The notes beneath the pieces are model-generated. The model was not told the DNA's origin, did not search any database, and saw only the letters and a list, made by a program, of their open reading frames with translations. Of a stretch of DNA of 26,886 bases, positions 1-6,965 are shown in pieces (the first letter of the stretch is position 1; each line of letters opens with the position of its first letter). The position numbers were made by a program, and so were the translations under genes. Source of the DNA: JANNAT01 sp031422555 (GTDB taxonomy: Bacteria; Pseudomonadota; Alphaproteobacteria; Rhodobacterales; Rhodobacteraceae); the NCBI GenBank assembly GCA_031422555.1, contig JANPLZ010000012.1, positions 1 through 26,886 of the forward strand. The letters run 5' to 3'.

Positions 1-1
1 T

Positions 2-277
2 GACCGGATGCAATGGGGCGGCTTGATCCAGTTTTGGAACGATATCTACCTGCCCTATTTCATTGGCGCGCTCTTGCCGGGGATTATTATCTCGTTAGTT
101 GCGTATTACGTCACGATCCCGGTTGTGCGGGCCTATCAGACCGCGCGGCTTGCCAAATCTGATGAACGCCGTGAACGCCGCCGCAAGCTGAAAGCCGCGC
201 TGGTCGAAGCGGCGTCGCGGTTGCGGCCGCATCGGGATGCAGACAAAGGCGATGGCAGCGGATCAGAGCTGCCTTAG
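2..277 (+). CDS. DUF2062 family membrane protein, C-terminal part (cut by window start)
   Basis: The reading frame is open to the left edge (Asp-Arg codons precede the first Met), so this is the C-terminal part of a longer protein. It shows a hydrophobic stretch rich in Gly, Leu and Ile (IGALLPGIIISLVAYYV), then a basic, charged tail that should lie in the cytoplasm. A short Trp/Phe-rich entry, a Leu-Pro-Tyr turn and a final membrane helix ending in a basic tail match the end of DUF2062 proteins, which in Rhodobacteraceae often lie directly before pdxJ. DUF2062 has no firmly established function. The stop lies 18 bp before the pdxJ start, so the two are probably co-transcribed. The family assignment comes from recalled sequence similarity and gene order. 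Confidence 0.75.
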   Translation, partial: DRMQWGGLIQFWNDIYLPYFIGALLPGIIISLVAYYVTIPVVRAYQTARLAKSDERRERRRKLKAALVEAASRLRPHRDADKGDGSGSELP

Positions 278-295
278 CACAGAAGGGAGTCGGGT

Positions 296-1042
296 ATGGA
301 AAAGCTGCGTCTAGGGGTGAATATTGACCATGTGGCCACGGTGCGAAACGCGCGGGGCGTGTCTTATCCCGATCCGTTGCGCGCGGCCCTGTTGGCCGAA
401 GCTGCCGGTGCGGATGGCATTACCGCCCATTTGCGCGAAGACCGCCGGCACATCCGCGATGCGGACATAGAGGCGTTGATGGCGGGCCTGGCCACGCCGT
501 TGAACTTTGAATGTGCTGCCACGGATGAAATGCACGCCCTTGCCCTGCGCCTGCGCCCCCACGCCATTTGTCTGGTTCCCGAAAACCGCGCTGAACGCAC
601 CACCGAAGGCGGGCTTGATGTGGCGGGCGATGAAAACCGGCTGGCGCATTACATCGCACCCTTGCGTGACGCAGGCATCCGGGTGTCGATGTTCATTGGC
701 CATGCCCGCGCGCAGATCGAATCCTCAGCCCGCATCGGCGCGGCTGTGGTTGAACTGCATGCTGGCCATTATTGCGACATGCACGAAGAAGGCCGATTTG
801 CCGAACGTGACGCCGAACTTGCCGCCCTGATCGAAGGCGCGGAATACGCCCATTCTTTGGGGCTAGAAGTGCATGTAGGCCACGGCATCACCTATGAAAC
901 CGTCGGCCCCATCGCGGCCATTCCCCAAGTGATGGAATTGAACATCGGCCATTTCCTGATCGGCGAGGCGCTGTTTCGCGGTCTTGGCCCGGCTATCGAA
1001 GAAATGCGCCGACTGATGGATGCGGCACGGGGGATAGAATGA
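296..1042 (+). CDS. pdxJ: pyridoxine 5'-phosphate synthase PdxJ
   Basis: PdxJ condenses 1-deoxy-D-xylulose 5-phosphate with 3-amino-2-oxopropyl phosphate to make pyridoxine 5'-phosphate, the last ring-forming step of the DXP-dependent vitamin B6 route. The 248-residue product has the usual length and the family landmarks: NIDHVATVRNAR at residues 9-20, HLREDRRHI with His45, Glu72 in FECA, Glu152 before HAGHY, His192 in VHVGHG, and NIGH near the end. These match the known active-site residues His45, Glu72, Glu153 and His193 of the E. coli enzyme. An AAGGGAG ribosome site at about 283-289 supports the ATG at 296. The stop overlaps the next start as ATGA, which suggests translational coupling. 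The PdxJ-acpS linkage is common in proteobacteria. Confidence 0.98.
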   Translation: MEKLRLGVNIDHVATVRNARGVSYPDPLRAALLAEAAGADGITAHLREDRRHIRDADIEALMAGLATPLNFECAATDEMHALALRLRPHAICLVPENRAERTTEGGLDVAGDENRLAHYIAPLRDAGIRVSMFIGHARAQIESSARIGAAVVELHAGHYCDMHEEGRFAERDAELAALIEGAEYAHSLGLEVHVGHGITYETVGPIAAIPQVMELNIGHFLIGEALFRGLGPAIEEMRRLMDAARGIE

Positions 1043-1509
1043 AGCACAACGGTTTGCAAATCTGCGCGGCGATAGCAGCAGCCGCAGTTTTTTCCGCAAC
1101 ATCCGCAACCGCCCAAGCGCTAGCACCCTGCGATGATTGGCGCAGCCATGTGTTGGGCATTGCCGAACCTTGGGAAGCCAACACCCGCACCTACGCCGAT
1201 GGCACCCTGCGGCTGGTGATCATGGATGTGGGGGAACCGGTTGTCGGGTCTTACCGGCTGTTGATCCTTTCGCCGCCCACCGACGCCAATCCGGATGGGC
1301 GGCAATGTCAGGTTCTGTCGCTTGACGCCGATATGGGCTTTGCGGGCTTGTCGTTTGACGGAGTGGCCGACAGCACCGACGCCACCGGTCTGACTGTGTT
1401 TATCCCCGCCCGCCGCTGGATGCCTGCCACCGATACCTATACCGATGCCACTTTGTCGGTGACGCTGATCTCTACCGACGGGGCCATCGCCGCATCGCTG
1501 GAACCGTGA
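1039..1509 (+). CDS. small secreted protein of unknown function between pdxJ and acpS
   Basis: The 156-residue protein begins with a typical signal peptide: Lys at position 2, an Ala-rich hydrophobic core, and probable cleavage after ATAQA near residue 27. The mature part would be about 130 residues, periplasmic, acidic, and predicted mostly beta from its alternating pattern. It has two cysteines, Cys31 and Cys90, that could form a disulfide. I recognise no catalytic motif and assign no function. Its start overlaps the pdxJ stop (ATGA), and its own stop overlaps the acpS start (TGATG). It is therefore held tightly inside the operon and should be translated together with both enzymes. Its position between two cytoplasmic biosynthetic genes does not by itself suggest a role. 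Confidence 0.85.
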   Translation: MKHNGLQICAAIAAAAVFSATSATAQALAPCDDWRSHVLGIAEPWEANTRTYADGTLRLVIMDVGEPVVGSYRLLILSPPTDANPDGRQCQVLSLDADMGFAGLSFDGVADSTDATGLTVFIPARRWMPATDTYTDATLSVTLISTDGAIAASLEP

Positions 1510-1928
1510 TGATCCTTGGCATCGGCACCGACCTTTGCAACATTGACCGGATTGCCGCCACGCTGGAACGGTTTGGCGACAGATTTCGAACCCGTGTTTT
1601 TACCCCGCCCGAACAGGCCAAAGCCGCCAGCCGTCCGCGGGCCATTGCCGCCACCTACGCCAAGCGCTGGGCCGCCAAAGAGGCCTGCTCCAAGGCGCTG
1701 GGCACCGGCTTGCGGATGGGGATTTCGTGGAAAGACATGGCCGTGACCAACCTGCGCAGTGGGCAGCCGGTGATGCAGTTGTCGGGCTGGGCGGCGGACC
1801 GGCTGGCCAGTATGACCCCCCCGGGACACATGGCAATTGTGCATGTCACCCTGACCGATGATCACCCATGGGCGCAGGCCTTTGTGGTGATAGAGGCCCG
1901 CCCGTTTGCCGCCCGATCCCCTGCCTGA
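1509..1928 (+). CDS. acpS: holo-[acyl-carrier-protein] synthase AcpS
   Basis: AcpS transfers 4'-phosphopantetheine from coenzyme A to the serine of apo-acyl carrier protein, activating it for fatty acid synthesis. The 139-residue product has both metal-binding signatures of the family: GIGTDLCNIDRI with Asp8 and RWAAKEACSKALG with Glu58. Length is close to the usual 120-140 residues. A GTG three bases upstream (1506) is possible, but the ATG at 1509 gives the conserved N-terminus MILGIGTD and forms a TGATG overlap with the previous stop. The extended, slightly Pro/Ala-rich C-terminus after residue 130 is not a family signature. The gene lies in the pdxJ-acpS-lepB-rnc order common in Alphaproteobacteria. 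Confidence 0.97.
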   Translation: MILGIGTDLCNIDRIAATLERFGDRFRTRVFTPPEQAKAASRPRAIAATYAKRWAAKEACSKALGTGLRMGISWKDMAVTNLRSGQPVMQLSGWAADRLASMTPPGHMAIVHVTLTDDHPWAQAFVVIEARPFAARSPA

Positions 1929-1940
1929 ACTTGACTTAGC

Positions 1941-1962
1941 CCCAGCCCGCGCGCATGTAGCG
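1941..1962 (+). repeat. GC-rich hairpin between acpS and lepB
   Basis: CCGCGC and GCGCGG are perfectly complementary and flank the short loop GCATGTA, between the acpS stop and the lepB start. There is no T-run, so it is not a classical terminator. It may only modulate read-through or protect a processed mRNA end. The position was located by eye to within a few bases. Confidence 0.35.
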
Positions 1963-2021
1963 CGGAAATGCAAAAGCCGGCGCGCGGTTGGCGCGGAAAA
2001 ATGACAAAGGATGCCCCCGCA

Positions 2022-2810
2022 ATGGCCAGCAAAGTAAACAGCGATGGCGGCATCGGTGAAATGTTCAAAACCGTTGTTTATGCCTTGCTGATCGCTGGCG
2101 CGTTTCGCACGTTGCTGTTTCAGCCGTTCTGGATTCCGTCGGAATCGATGAAAAGCACCTTGTTGATCGGCGATTTTGTTTTTGTGAACAAGATGGCCTA
2201 TGGCTATTCCAGATATTCTTGCCCGTTTGCCATGTGCCCGTTTACGGGCCGCATCTTTGCCTCTGATCCCGAACGCGGCGATGTGGTGGTGTTTCGCCAT
2301 CCGGTGAACGGCTCGGATTTCGTCAAGCGGCTGATTGGTCTGCCGGGCGACACCATTCAGATGAAAGACGGTTTGGCCTACATCAACGGTGCGGTTGCCC
2401 CGCAAACCCCCGATGGCATGTTTGAAGAACTGATGGAGCCGCAAGGGCCGATGAAAAATCTGCCGCGCTGTGAAAATGATCCGGTGGGCGATGGCGCAAT
2501 TTGCCAAAAATCCCGTGCAGTTGAAACACTGCCCAATGGCCGCAGCCATGCGGTGTTGAACATCGAAGCCGCAGGCTTTGCCGATAATACCGATGTGTTC
2601 ACGGTGCCTGCCGGGCAATATTTCTTTATGGGCGACAACCGTGACAACAGTCAGGACAGCCGCTTTGCCCAAGCTGTTGGTGGTGTGGGCTTTGTTCCGG
2701 CCGAAAATCTGATCGGCCGGGCGGATCGGGTGATCTTTTCGTCGGCCGGAACCTCGATGCTGTATTTCTGGACATGGCGGTCGGATCGCTATTTTACGGC
2801 TGTTGAATAA
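2022..2810 (+). CDS. lepB: signal peptidase I LepB
   Basis: LepB is a membrane-bound serine/lysine protease that removes signal peptides from exported proteins on the periplasmic side. Counting from the ATG at 2022, one transmembrane helix spans about residues 16-33. The catalytic Ser42 follows in IPSESMKSTL, Lys102 in DFVKRLIGLPGD, and the C-terminal family box GDNRDNSQDSR is near residue 205. A Cys-rich insert (YSCPFAMCPF, about residues 65-74) is typical of the roseobacter form. An in-frame ATG at 2001 and another at 1968 would lengthen the N-terminus. I prefer 2022 because AAAGGA at 2006-2011 is suitably spaced and the protein then starts like its relatives, but 2001 is not excluded. The stop overlaps the possible TTG start of rnc. 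Confidence 0.96.
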   Translation: MASKVNSDGGIGEMFKTVVYALLIAGAFRTLLFQPFWIPSESMKSTLLIGDFVFVNKMAYGYSRYSCPFAMCPFTGRIFASDPERGDVVVFRHPVNGSDFVKRLIGLPGDTIQMKDGLAYINGAVAPQTPDGMFEELMEPQGPMKNLPRCENDPVGDGAICQKSRAVETLPNGRSHAVLNIEAAGFADNTDVFTVPAGQYFFMGDNRDNSQDSRFAQAVGGVGFVPAENLIGRADRVIFSSAGTSMLYFWTWRSDRYFTAVE

Positions 2811-2814
2811 GGGC

Positions 2815-3507
2815 GTGAAGATATCGGCGGATCTAAAGGCGTTTGAAGCCCGCATCGGGCAAGTCTTTCGACAGCCCGATCTGCTGTTGCGCGCGATTAC
2901 GCATGCGTCGATCTCTTCGGCCACCCGGCCCGACAATCAACGGCTGGAATTTTTGGGTGACCGCGTTCTGGGCCTTGTGATGGCTGAAGCGTTGTTGTCG
3001 GCAGACACCGCCGCGTCGGAAGGTCAACTCGCGCCCCGGTTTAACGCGCTGGTGCGCAAGGAAACCTGTGCCGAAGTGGCGCGCGATATCGGTCTGGGCG
3101 ATGTGCTGAAACTGGGGCGATCCGAAATGCTGTCGGGCGGGCGTCGCAAAGAGGCCTTGCTGGGCGATGCGTTGGAAGCAGTAATTGCGGCGGTTTATCT
3201 GGACGCGGGGTTTGACGCGGCCAAAGCGCTTGTTTTGCGGCTTTGGGGCGCGCGCATAGGTGCTGTCGAACATGACGCGCGGGATCCTAAAACATCGTTG
3301 CAGGAATGGGCGCAGGCCCGCGCCATGCCGCCGCCCGCCTATATTGAACAGGCCCGCACAGGCCCCGATCATCAGCCGATTTTCACCGTCGAAGTGCGGT
3401 TGGAAAATGGCCACAGCGAAACGGCAAAAGCCGGATCGAAACGCGTCGCCGAACAGGTGGCAGCCCGCGCATTACTGACGCGGATGGAGAATGATCTTAA
3501 CCATTGA
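2815..3507 (+). CDS. rnc: ribonuclease III
   Basis: RNase III cleaves double-stranded RNA, including rRNA precursors and some mRNAs. The product of about 230 residues has the RNase III signature NQRLEFLGDRVLG with metal-binding Glu45 and Asp49, a second acidic cluster LGDALEAVIAAVYLDAG, and a C-terminal double-stranded-RNA-binding domain from about residue 155 (TSLQEWAQARAMPPP... to VAARALLTRME). I chose the GTG at 2815 because it gives the conserved start MKISADLKAF. A TTG at 2803, overlapping the lepB stop, is an alternative. The last residues (DLNH) are encoded by DNA past the point where the sequence stops resembling a normal rnc-era junction. A diverged second copy of its 3' end lies at 4187-4260. 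Its stop overlaps the convergent nuclease gene. Confidence 0.96.
   Translation: MKISADLKAFEARIGQVFRQPDLLLRAITHASISSATRPDNQRLEFLGDRVLGLVMAEALLSADTAASEGQLAPRFNALVRKETCAEVARDIGLGDVLKLGRSEMLSGGRRKEALLGDALEAVIAAVYLDAGFDAAKALVLRLWGARIGAVEHDARDPKTSLQEWAQARAMPPPAYIEQARTGPDHQPIFTVEVRLENGHSETAKAGSKRVAEQVAARALLTRMENDLNH
3430..3492 (+). repeat. direct repeat, left copy (rnc 3' end)
   Basis: This part of rnc recurs at 4187-4248. By hand alignment about 52 of 63 columns are identical with one single-base gap. Exact blocks are 16 bp (3456-3471 against 4212-4227) and 14 bp (3479-3492 against 4235-4248). The similarity ends at GGAGAAT on the right and near GCCGGATC on the left. The pair flanks the segment that carries the nuclease gene. 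Confidence 0.85.
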
Positions 3508-4186
3508 GATTGGAAGGTGGCATCTGTCCTTTGTGTTTAGCGTCAACACGCCAAAGTTTGCGCCGAACGCCATCCGGTTCAAAATGTCGATATTTGCCGC
3601 CAGAAAACTTACGCCAATCGAGCGCAAGACCAAGCTTGACCATTTCCGCCGAAAGGTCGCGGCCGTCCGGCAAATAACAAGTTGCAATATGACGCTCATA
3701 TGAAAAGTGGTCCGCGAACTCGGCCTTTATCTCGTGCCCATTGCAAAGATTGAACAGCGCCCACTTGGCATTTTTGCCAAAAGGTTGATCCATCTCGGGT
3801 GCGTCAATCCCGGACAGCCTAATGTTGATCTTGTCGATAGTAATCGTATCCCCATCAACCACATAGCATCGCCCCCGAAGGCATTCGACAATTGGAATGC
3901 CGTAAACAACTTTGTTAGGGCCAGCATAGGTTGGTAGTCGCTGGGGGCTTGCGGTCTGAATTACTTTGGTGCGTTCCACCGAATGATAAGATCTGTTCCG
4001 AGCTTTCGGTCTAGAAAATAATAGACGCGCCAAAATCCGCAAAATGCCCAACAAATTTCTCCGAAACATATATCGTATGACTCTCCGAAAACTTTGCGCT
4101 TCGGTCAACCACAATTAACTTGCTAGCAACCACTGATTGGCCGAGGCACTGATCCGACTCGCCAATGTCTGGTTTTTCGATTATGG
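3493..4186. mobile_element. probable inserted segment splitting the rnc-era operon
   Basis: The segment lies between two imperfect copies of the rnc 3' end, has visibly lower G+C than its flanks, and carries a single gene on the opposite strand within an otherwise same-strand operon. In relatives rnc and era are normally adjacent. The offset between the two repeat copies is about 756 bp. No integrase, transposase or terminal inverted repeat was found, so the mechanism (site-specific integration, recombination with foreign rnc DNA, or duplication) is open. About 138 bp upstream of the nuclease gene (4115-4252) hold no other gene that I can support. Confidence 0.6.
3497..4069 (-). CDS. thermonuclease-like (staphylococcal nuclease fold) protein
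   Basis: The C-terminal part is a staphylococcal-nuclease (SNase/TNase) domain. It has VVDGDTITI with the calcium-binding Asp, IRLSGIDAPEMDQPFG with the equivalents of Arg35 and Glu43, YERHIATCYLPDGRDL with the equivalent of Arg87, and the following helix AEMVKLGLALDW. All three catalytic positions are thus present. Such enzymes cut DNA and RNA with calcium and are usually exported or membrane-anchored. The N-terminus has a short Leu/Ile-rich stretch (NLLGILRILARLLF) among arginines, which is a doubtful membrane anchor. I chose the ATG at 4069, with GGAG about 13 bases upstream; a TTG at 4114 would add 15 residues. Base composition differs from the neighbours. The 3' end overlaps the end of rnc by 11 bp in convergent orientation. 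Confidence 0.85.
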   Translation of the reverse strand: MFRRNLLGILRILARLLFSRPKARNRSYHSVERTKVIQTASPQRLPTYAGPNKVVYGIPIVECLRGRCYVVDGDTITIDKINIRLSGIDAPEMDQPFGKNAKWALFNLCNGHEIKAEFADHFSYERHIATCYLPDGRDLSAEMVKLGLALDWRKFSGGKYRHFEPDGVRRKLWRVDAKHKGQMPPSNLNG

Positions 4187-4260
4187 GCCGGATCAAAGGT
4201 GTCGCCAACCGGGTGGCAGCCCGCGCAGTCGTAGCGCGGATGGAGAATATAGATGACTGA
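4187..4260 (+). pseudogene. displaced remnant of the rnc 3' end, reading into era
   Basis: Read in frame from 4189 it encodes RIKGVANRVAARAVVARMENIDD, then TGA at 4258-4260. This closely resembles the end of the intact RNase III (SKRVAEQVAARALLTRMEND). One base is missing relative to the intact copy near 4195-4200. The stop overlaps the era start by 8 bp (ATGACTGA), as expected for the original rnc-era junction. The remnant also supplies GGAG at 4242-4245, a well-spaced ribosome site for era, which may explain why it persists. Confidence 0.7.
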
Positions 4261-5170
4261 ACTCACCCACGCCGGATTTGTCGCCCTGATCGGCGAGCCG
4301 AACGCAGGGAAATCGACACTGCTGAACAAGATGGTCGGGGCCAAAGTGTCGATCGTCACCCACAAGGTGCAAACCACCCGCAGCCGTATTCGTGGCATCT
4401 GTATCGAAGGGTCGGCGCAGATTGTGTTTGTGGATACTCCGGGCCTGTTTCGCCCGCGCCGCAGGCTTGATCGCGCGATGGTCAAGGCCGCTTGGGGTGG
4501 GGCCGCTGACGCCGATCTGGTGGTGTTGTTGATCGAAGCGCACCGGGGCATGACTGGCGGGGTCGAGGCGATCATCGACCGGATGAAAGACCTTATCCCG
4601 CAAGGCCAGCAAGTGGCGCTGGCGATTAACAAAATAGACCGCGTCAAGGCCGAGGTGCTGCTGGTGCTGGCCGAAAAGATGAACGGGGCGTTCCCATTTG
4701 CGGAAACCTTTATGATATCGGCTGAAAAAGGCTATGGCGTCAAAGACCTGCGCGCATGGCTGGCCAGCCAGTTGCCAGCCGGCCCGTGGTTTTATCCCGA
4801 AGATCAGATCGCTGATGTGCCCATGCGGTTGATCGCCGCCGAGATGACCCGCGAAAAGCTGACCCTGCGTTTGCACGAAGAATTGCCCTATCAACTGACG
4901 GTCGAAACCGAAAAGTGGGAGGATAACGCAGATGGCTCGACCCGCATTGACCAGATCATTTACGTCATGCGCGACGGTCACAAGGGTATTGTCTTGGGCA
5001 ACAAGGGTGAAACGATCAAATCAATCGGCACCGCAGCGCGGGCTGAAATTTCAGCTTTTCTTGACCGCACCGTGCATTTGTTCTTGCAAGTGAAGGTGCG
5101 GGAAAACTGGCTGGAAGAGCCCGAACGCTATTCTGAAATGGGGCTGAATTTTAAGGATGGCGATGCGTGA
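4253..5170 (+). CDS. era: GTPase Era
   Basis: Era is an essential GTPase that binds the 3' end of 16S rRNA and helps mature the small ribosomal subunit at the inner face of the membrane. The 305-residue protein has G1 at residues 14-22 (GEPNAGKST), the G2 region around QTTRSRIRG, G3 DTPG, G4 NKID, and a C-terminal KH domain with GHKGIVLGNKGETIKSIG. Length matches the family. The ATG at 4253 follows GGAG at 4242-4245, which lies in the remnant of rnc. Era normally follows rnc directly; here about 750 bp separate them, so era needs read-through past an opposing gene or its own promoter within the segment. Its stop overlaps the next start as GTGA. Confidence 0.98.
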   Translation: MTELTHAGFVALIGEPNAGKSTLLNKMVGAKVSIVTHKVQTTRSRIRGICIEGSAQIVFVDTPGLFRPRRRLDRAMVKAAWGGAADADLVVLLIEAHRGMTGGVEAIIDRMKDLIPQGQQVALAINKIDRVKAEVLLVLAEKMNGAFPFAETFMISAEKGYGVKDLRAWLASQLPAGPWFYPEDQIADVPMRLIAAEMTREKLTLRLHEELPYQLTVETEKWEDNADGSTRIDQIIYVMRDGHKGIVLGNKGETIKSIGTAARAEISAFLDRTVHLFLQVKVRENWLEEPERYSEMGLNFKDGDA

Positions 5171-5502
5171 CGGCGCGCCTGACCGCTGATCTTTGGGTAT
5201 CTGCCTATCTGACCCATCTGCGGTTGGCCGACATTCCGGCCTATGTCACGGCCAAGGGGGATGCCCATGCCGGGGCAGTCTTGGTCAAAGTTGCCACTTT
5301 GGATGGGCTTGCCCAAGCGTTTCAACGCAGTTTCGATCTTATGGCCGACAGCCGCATTTGGGTGTTGCTGACATCGGGTGCGGAAGCCGATGTTGATGCG
5401 GTGATTGCCCGTCAACGCAGCCGCGATCCGGATTTGTGGGTGATCGAGTTGGAAGACAAGCAGGGCCGCACGTTATTGGATCAGGATGGTCTGTTGGGCT
5501 AA
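5167..5502 (+). CDS. DUF1491 family protein
   Basis: The 111-residue soluble protein has an N-terminus RLTADLWVSAYLTHLRLADIPAYV and a C-terminus RSRDPDLWVIELEDKQGRTLLDQDGLL that I recognise as DUF1491, a small alphaproteobacterial family of unknown function. It has no signal peptide, cysteines or obvious catalytic residues. The conserved Trp and the acidic Asp-Pro-Asp stretch near residue 87 are family-like. The GTG start at 5167 overlaps the era stop (GTGA), so it should be translated with era. Its stop overlaps the convergent membrane-protein gene by 4 bp. Linkage to era suggests a part in RNA or ribosome housekeeping, but that is only inference from position. Confidence 0.85.
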   Translation: MTARLTADLWVSAYLTHLRLADIPAYVTAKGDAHAGAVLVKVATLDGLAQAFQRSFDLMADSRIWVLLTSGAEADVDAVIARQRSRDPDLWVIELEDKQGRTLLDQDGLLG

Positions 5503-6098
5503 GACTTTGGCCGCAAAATTTTGGCCAGTCCCACAACAATCAGGCCCAGCACGGCAAACCCAATCATCAGCACTACAAAATTCATCACAACCTCTACCGC
5601 GCCCAATTTGCCAACATCCATAAACGGATACGGCCAAAATCCTGTAAACGTGCCCCGCACAACGGCATAGATACCGTATATGAACGGCCAGATCAGCCAC
5701 TCGGGCACGCAACGCACGGCCAAAGATTTCTCGGCAAAAGCCAGCCACCACGCCACAAACGCCAGTGGCACCGCCGTGTGAAGGCCTTGATTGGCCCACC
5801 ATGCCAACCCGACCGGGTTCCAAAGGACCGCAAGCACCAGATGATAAATGACTCCCACTACGGTGATCGAAACTAGCAACCCTGCCGCGCGCGACGCCGA
5901 TATCCGCCAGCCAAGCGCGACGGCGCACATATGACCGGCCACAAGACTATTGGTCAAAACCGTGAAATAGCCCGCCATAAGCCAAAGTCTCTGCGCCACG
6001 GTCAGCGTACCAGACGGGTTGGGCAGCACGACATATTGCGCCACCAACGCAGCAAGCGTCAGCGCAAGAACAGCAAAGGCACTTATACGGGTTATCAT
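5499..6098 (-). CDS. Pr6Pr family integral membrane protein
   Basis: The 199-residue protein has about six hydrophobic helices and almost no soluble part. Family-like features are YFTVLTNSL after the first helix pair, a conserved His in QGLHTAVPL, and the aromatic loop WPFIYGIYAVVRG...GFWPYPFMDV followed by the last two helices. These match Pr6Pr (six-helix) membrane proteins, whose biochemical function is not established; the family is distantly related to eukaryotic FAR-17a/AIG1 proteins. The ATG at 6098 is preceded by a strong AAGGAG ribosome site five bases away. The gene is transcribed away from recO and against DUF1491, inside what is otherwise a same-strand housekeeping run, so it is likely a lineage-specific insertion between DUF1491 and recO. 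Confidence 0.8.
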   Translation of the reverse strand: MITRISAFAVLALTLAALVAQYVVLPNPSGTLTVAQRLWLMAGYFTVLTNSLVAGHMCAVALGWRISASRAAGLLVSITVVGVIYHLVLAVLWNPVGLAWWANQGLHTAVPLAFVAWWLAFAEKSLAVRCVPEWLIWPFIYGIYAVVRGTFTGFWPYPFMDVGKLGAVEVVMNFVVLMIGFAVLGLIVVGLAKILRPKS

Positions 6099-6173
6099 TT
6101 TTTCTCCTTAAGGGCGGCTGGCGGCTTTGGCTGGGGGCTTGCTGTGATTGGCGTCAACCCTGATACTGCCACG

Positions 6174-6893
6174 ATGGAATGGCGGGACCAAGGGGCGTTG
6201 TTGTCGATGCGGTTGCATGGCGAGGCGTCGGCAATCATCGAGGTGTTTACTGCGGCGCATGGGCGTCATGCCGGGGTCGTGCGGGGCGGGGCGTCGCGCA
6301 AGATGGCGGCGATGTTACAACCGGGCAGTCAGTTGGACGTGACATGGCGGGCGCGACTGGATGATCATATCGGCAGCTTTACCGCCGAGCCTTTGCGCAG
6401 CCGGGCCGCGATTTTATCAGATCGGCTGGCGCTGGCGGGGTTGAACGCGGTCTGTGCTTTGTTGCATGTGGCGTTGCCCGAACGCGAACCGCACCCGCTT
6501 TTGTGGCGGATGTCGATGGCGCTTTTGGACGATCTGGCCAACAGCACAGACTGGCCGCCAGCCTATCTGCGGTGGGAGGTGCTGTTGCTGGAAGAACTGG
6601 GCTTTGCCCTTGATCTTGGCAGGTGTGCTGTCACCGGCGCGCGGGATGATCTGGCCTTTGTCAGTCCTAAATCCGGTCGGGCCGTCAGCCGCATGGGGGC
6701 AGGTGACTGGGCGGATCGGTTGTTGCCACTGCCCGCGGTGATGCTGGGCCAAGGCACCGCCAACCTGCACGAAATCGCCCAAGGTCTGGCCATTACCGGC
6801 CATTTTTTGAACCGTTGTCTGGAGCCTGCCTTGAATGGGCGGCCCTTGCCCGAAGCGCGGCAGCGGCTGTTGGAGATGCTGGCCCGGACATAA
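6174..6893 (+). CDS. recO: DNA repair protein RecO
   Basis: RecO works with RecR in the RecFOR pathway, loading RecA onto SSB-coated single-stranded gaps. The 239-residue product starts with the conserved N-terminal OB-fold sequence MEWRDQGALLSMRLHGEASAI, followed by VFTAAHGRHAGVVRGGASR. The helical C-terminal part includes LPEREPHPLLWRM, YLRWEVLLLEELGFALDL and CAVTGARDDLAFVSPKSGRAVS. The open frame extends to 5931 opposite the Pr6Pr gene, but the family start fits the ATG at 6174. I see no good ribosome site before it, so translation may be weak or leaderless. The usual zinc-type Cys cluster of some RecO proteins is reduced to a single Cys at CAVTG. It completes the era-recO linkage common in this group. 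Confidence 0.95.
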   Translation: MEWRDQGALLSMRLHGEASAIIEVFTAAHGRHAGVVRGGASRKMAAMLQPGSQLDVTWRARLDDHIGSFTAEPLRSRAAILSDRLALAGLNAVCALLHVALPEREPHPLLWRMSMALLDDLANSTDWPPAYLRWEVLLLEELGFALDLGRCAVTGARDDLAFVSPKSGRAVSRMGAGDWADRLLPLPAVMLGQGTANLHEIAQGLAITGHFLNRCLEPALNGRPLPEARQRLLEMLART

Positions 6894-6965
6894 CGTCGCA
6901 GATGGGCGCGCAATGTCGGGACTGGCGCAGACCCGTTGCCGCCCTGCACGTCAGATAGGCCCATA

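Noticed and set aside
1437..2936. 499-codon open frame on the minus strand opposite acpS and lepB
   Set aside because: It is antisense to acpS, lepB and the rnc start, all of which have clear family motifs. Its translation is His/Arg/Gln-rich with no recognisable domain, as expected for a shadow in high-G+C DNA.
3493..4186. Calling the rnc-era insert a known insertion sequence
   Set aside because: There is no transposase, no terminal inverted repeats and no short target duplication. The flanking repeats are long, imperfect and derived from rnc.
4193..4981. 262-codon minus-strand frame opposite era
   Set aside because: Era is unambiguous on the plus strand. The antisense translation shows no motif and mirrors codon bias.
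5931..6173. Upstream extension of recO to an earlier start
   Set aside because: The extra 81 codons are antisense to the Pr6Pr gene, rich in Arg/His/Gln, and the RecO family begins at MEWRDQG.
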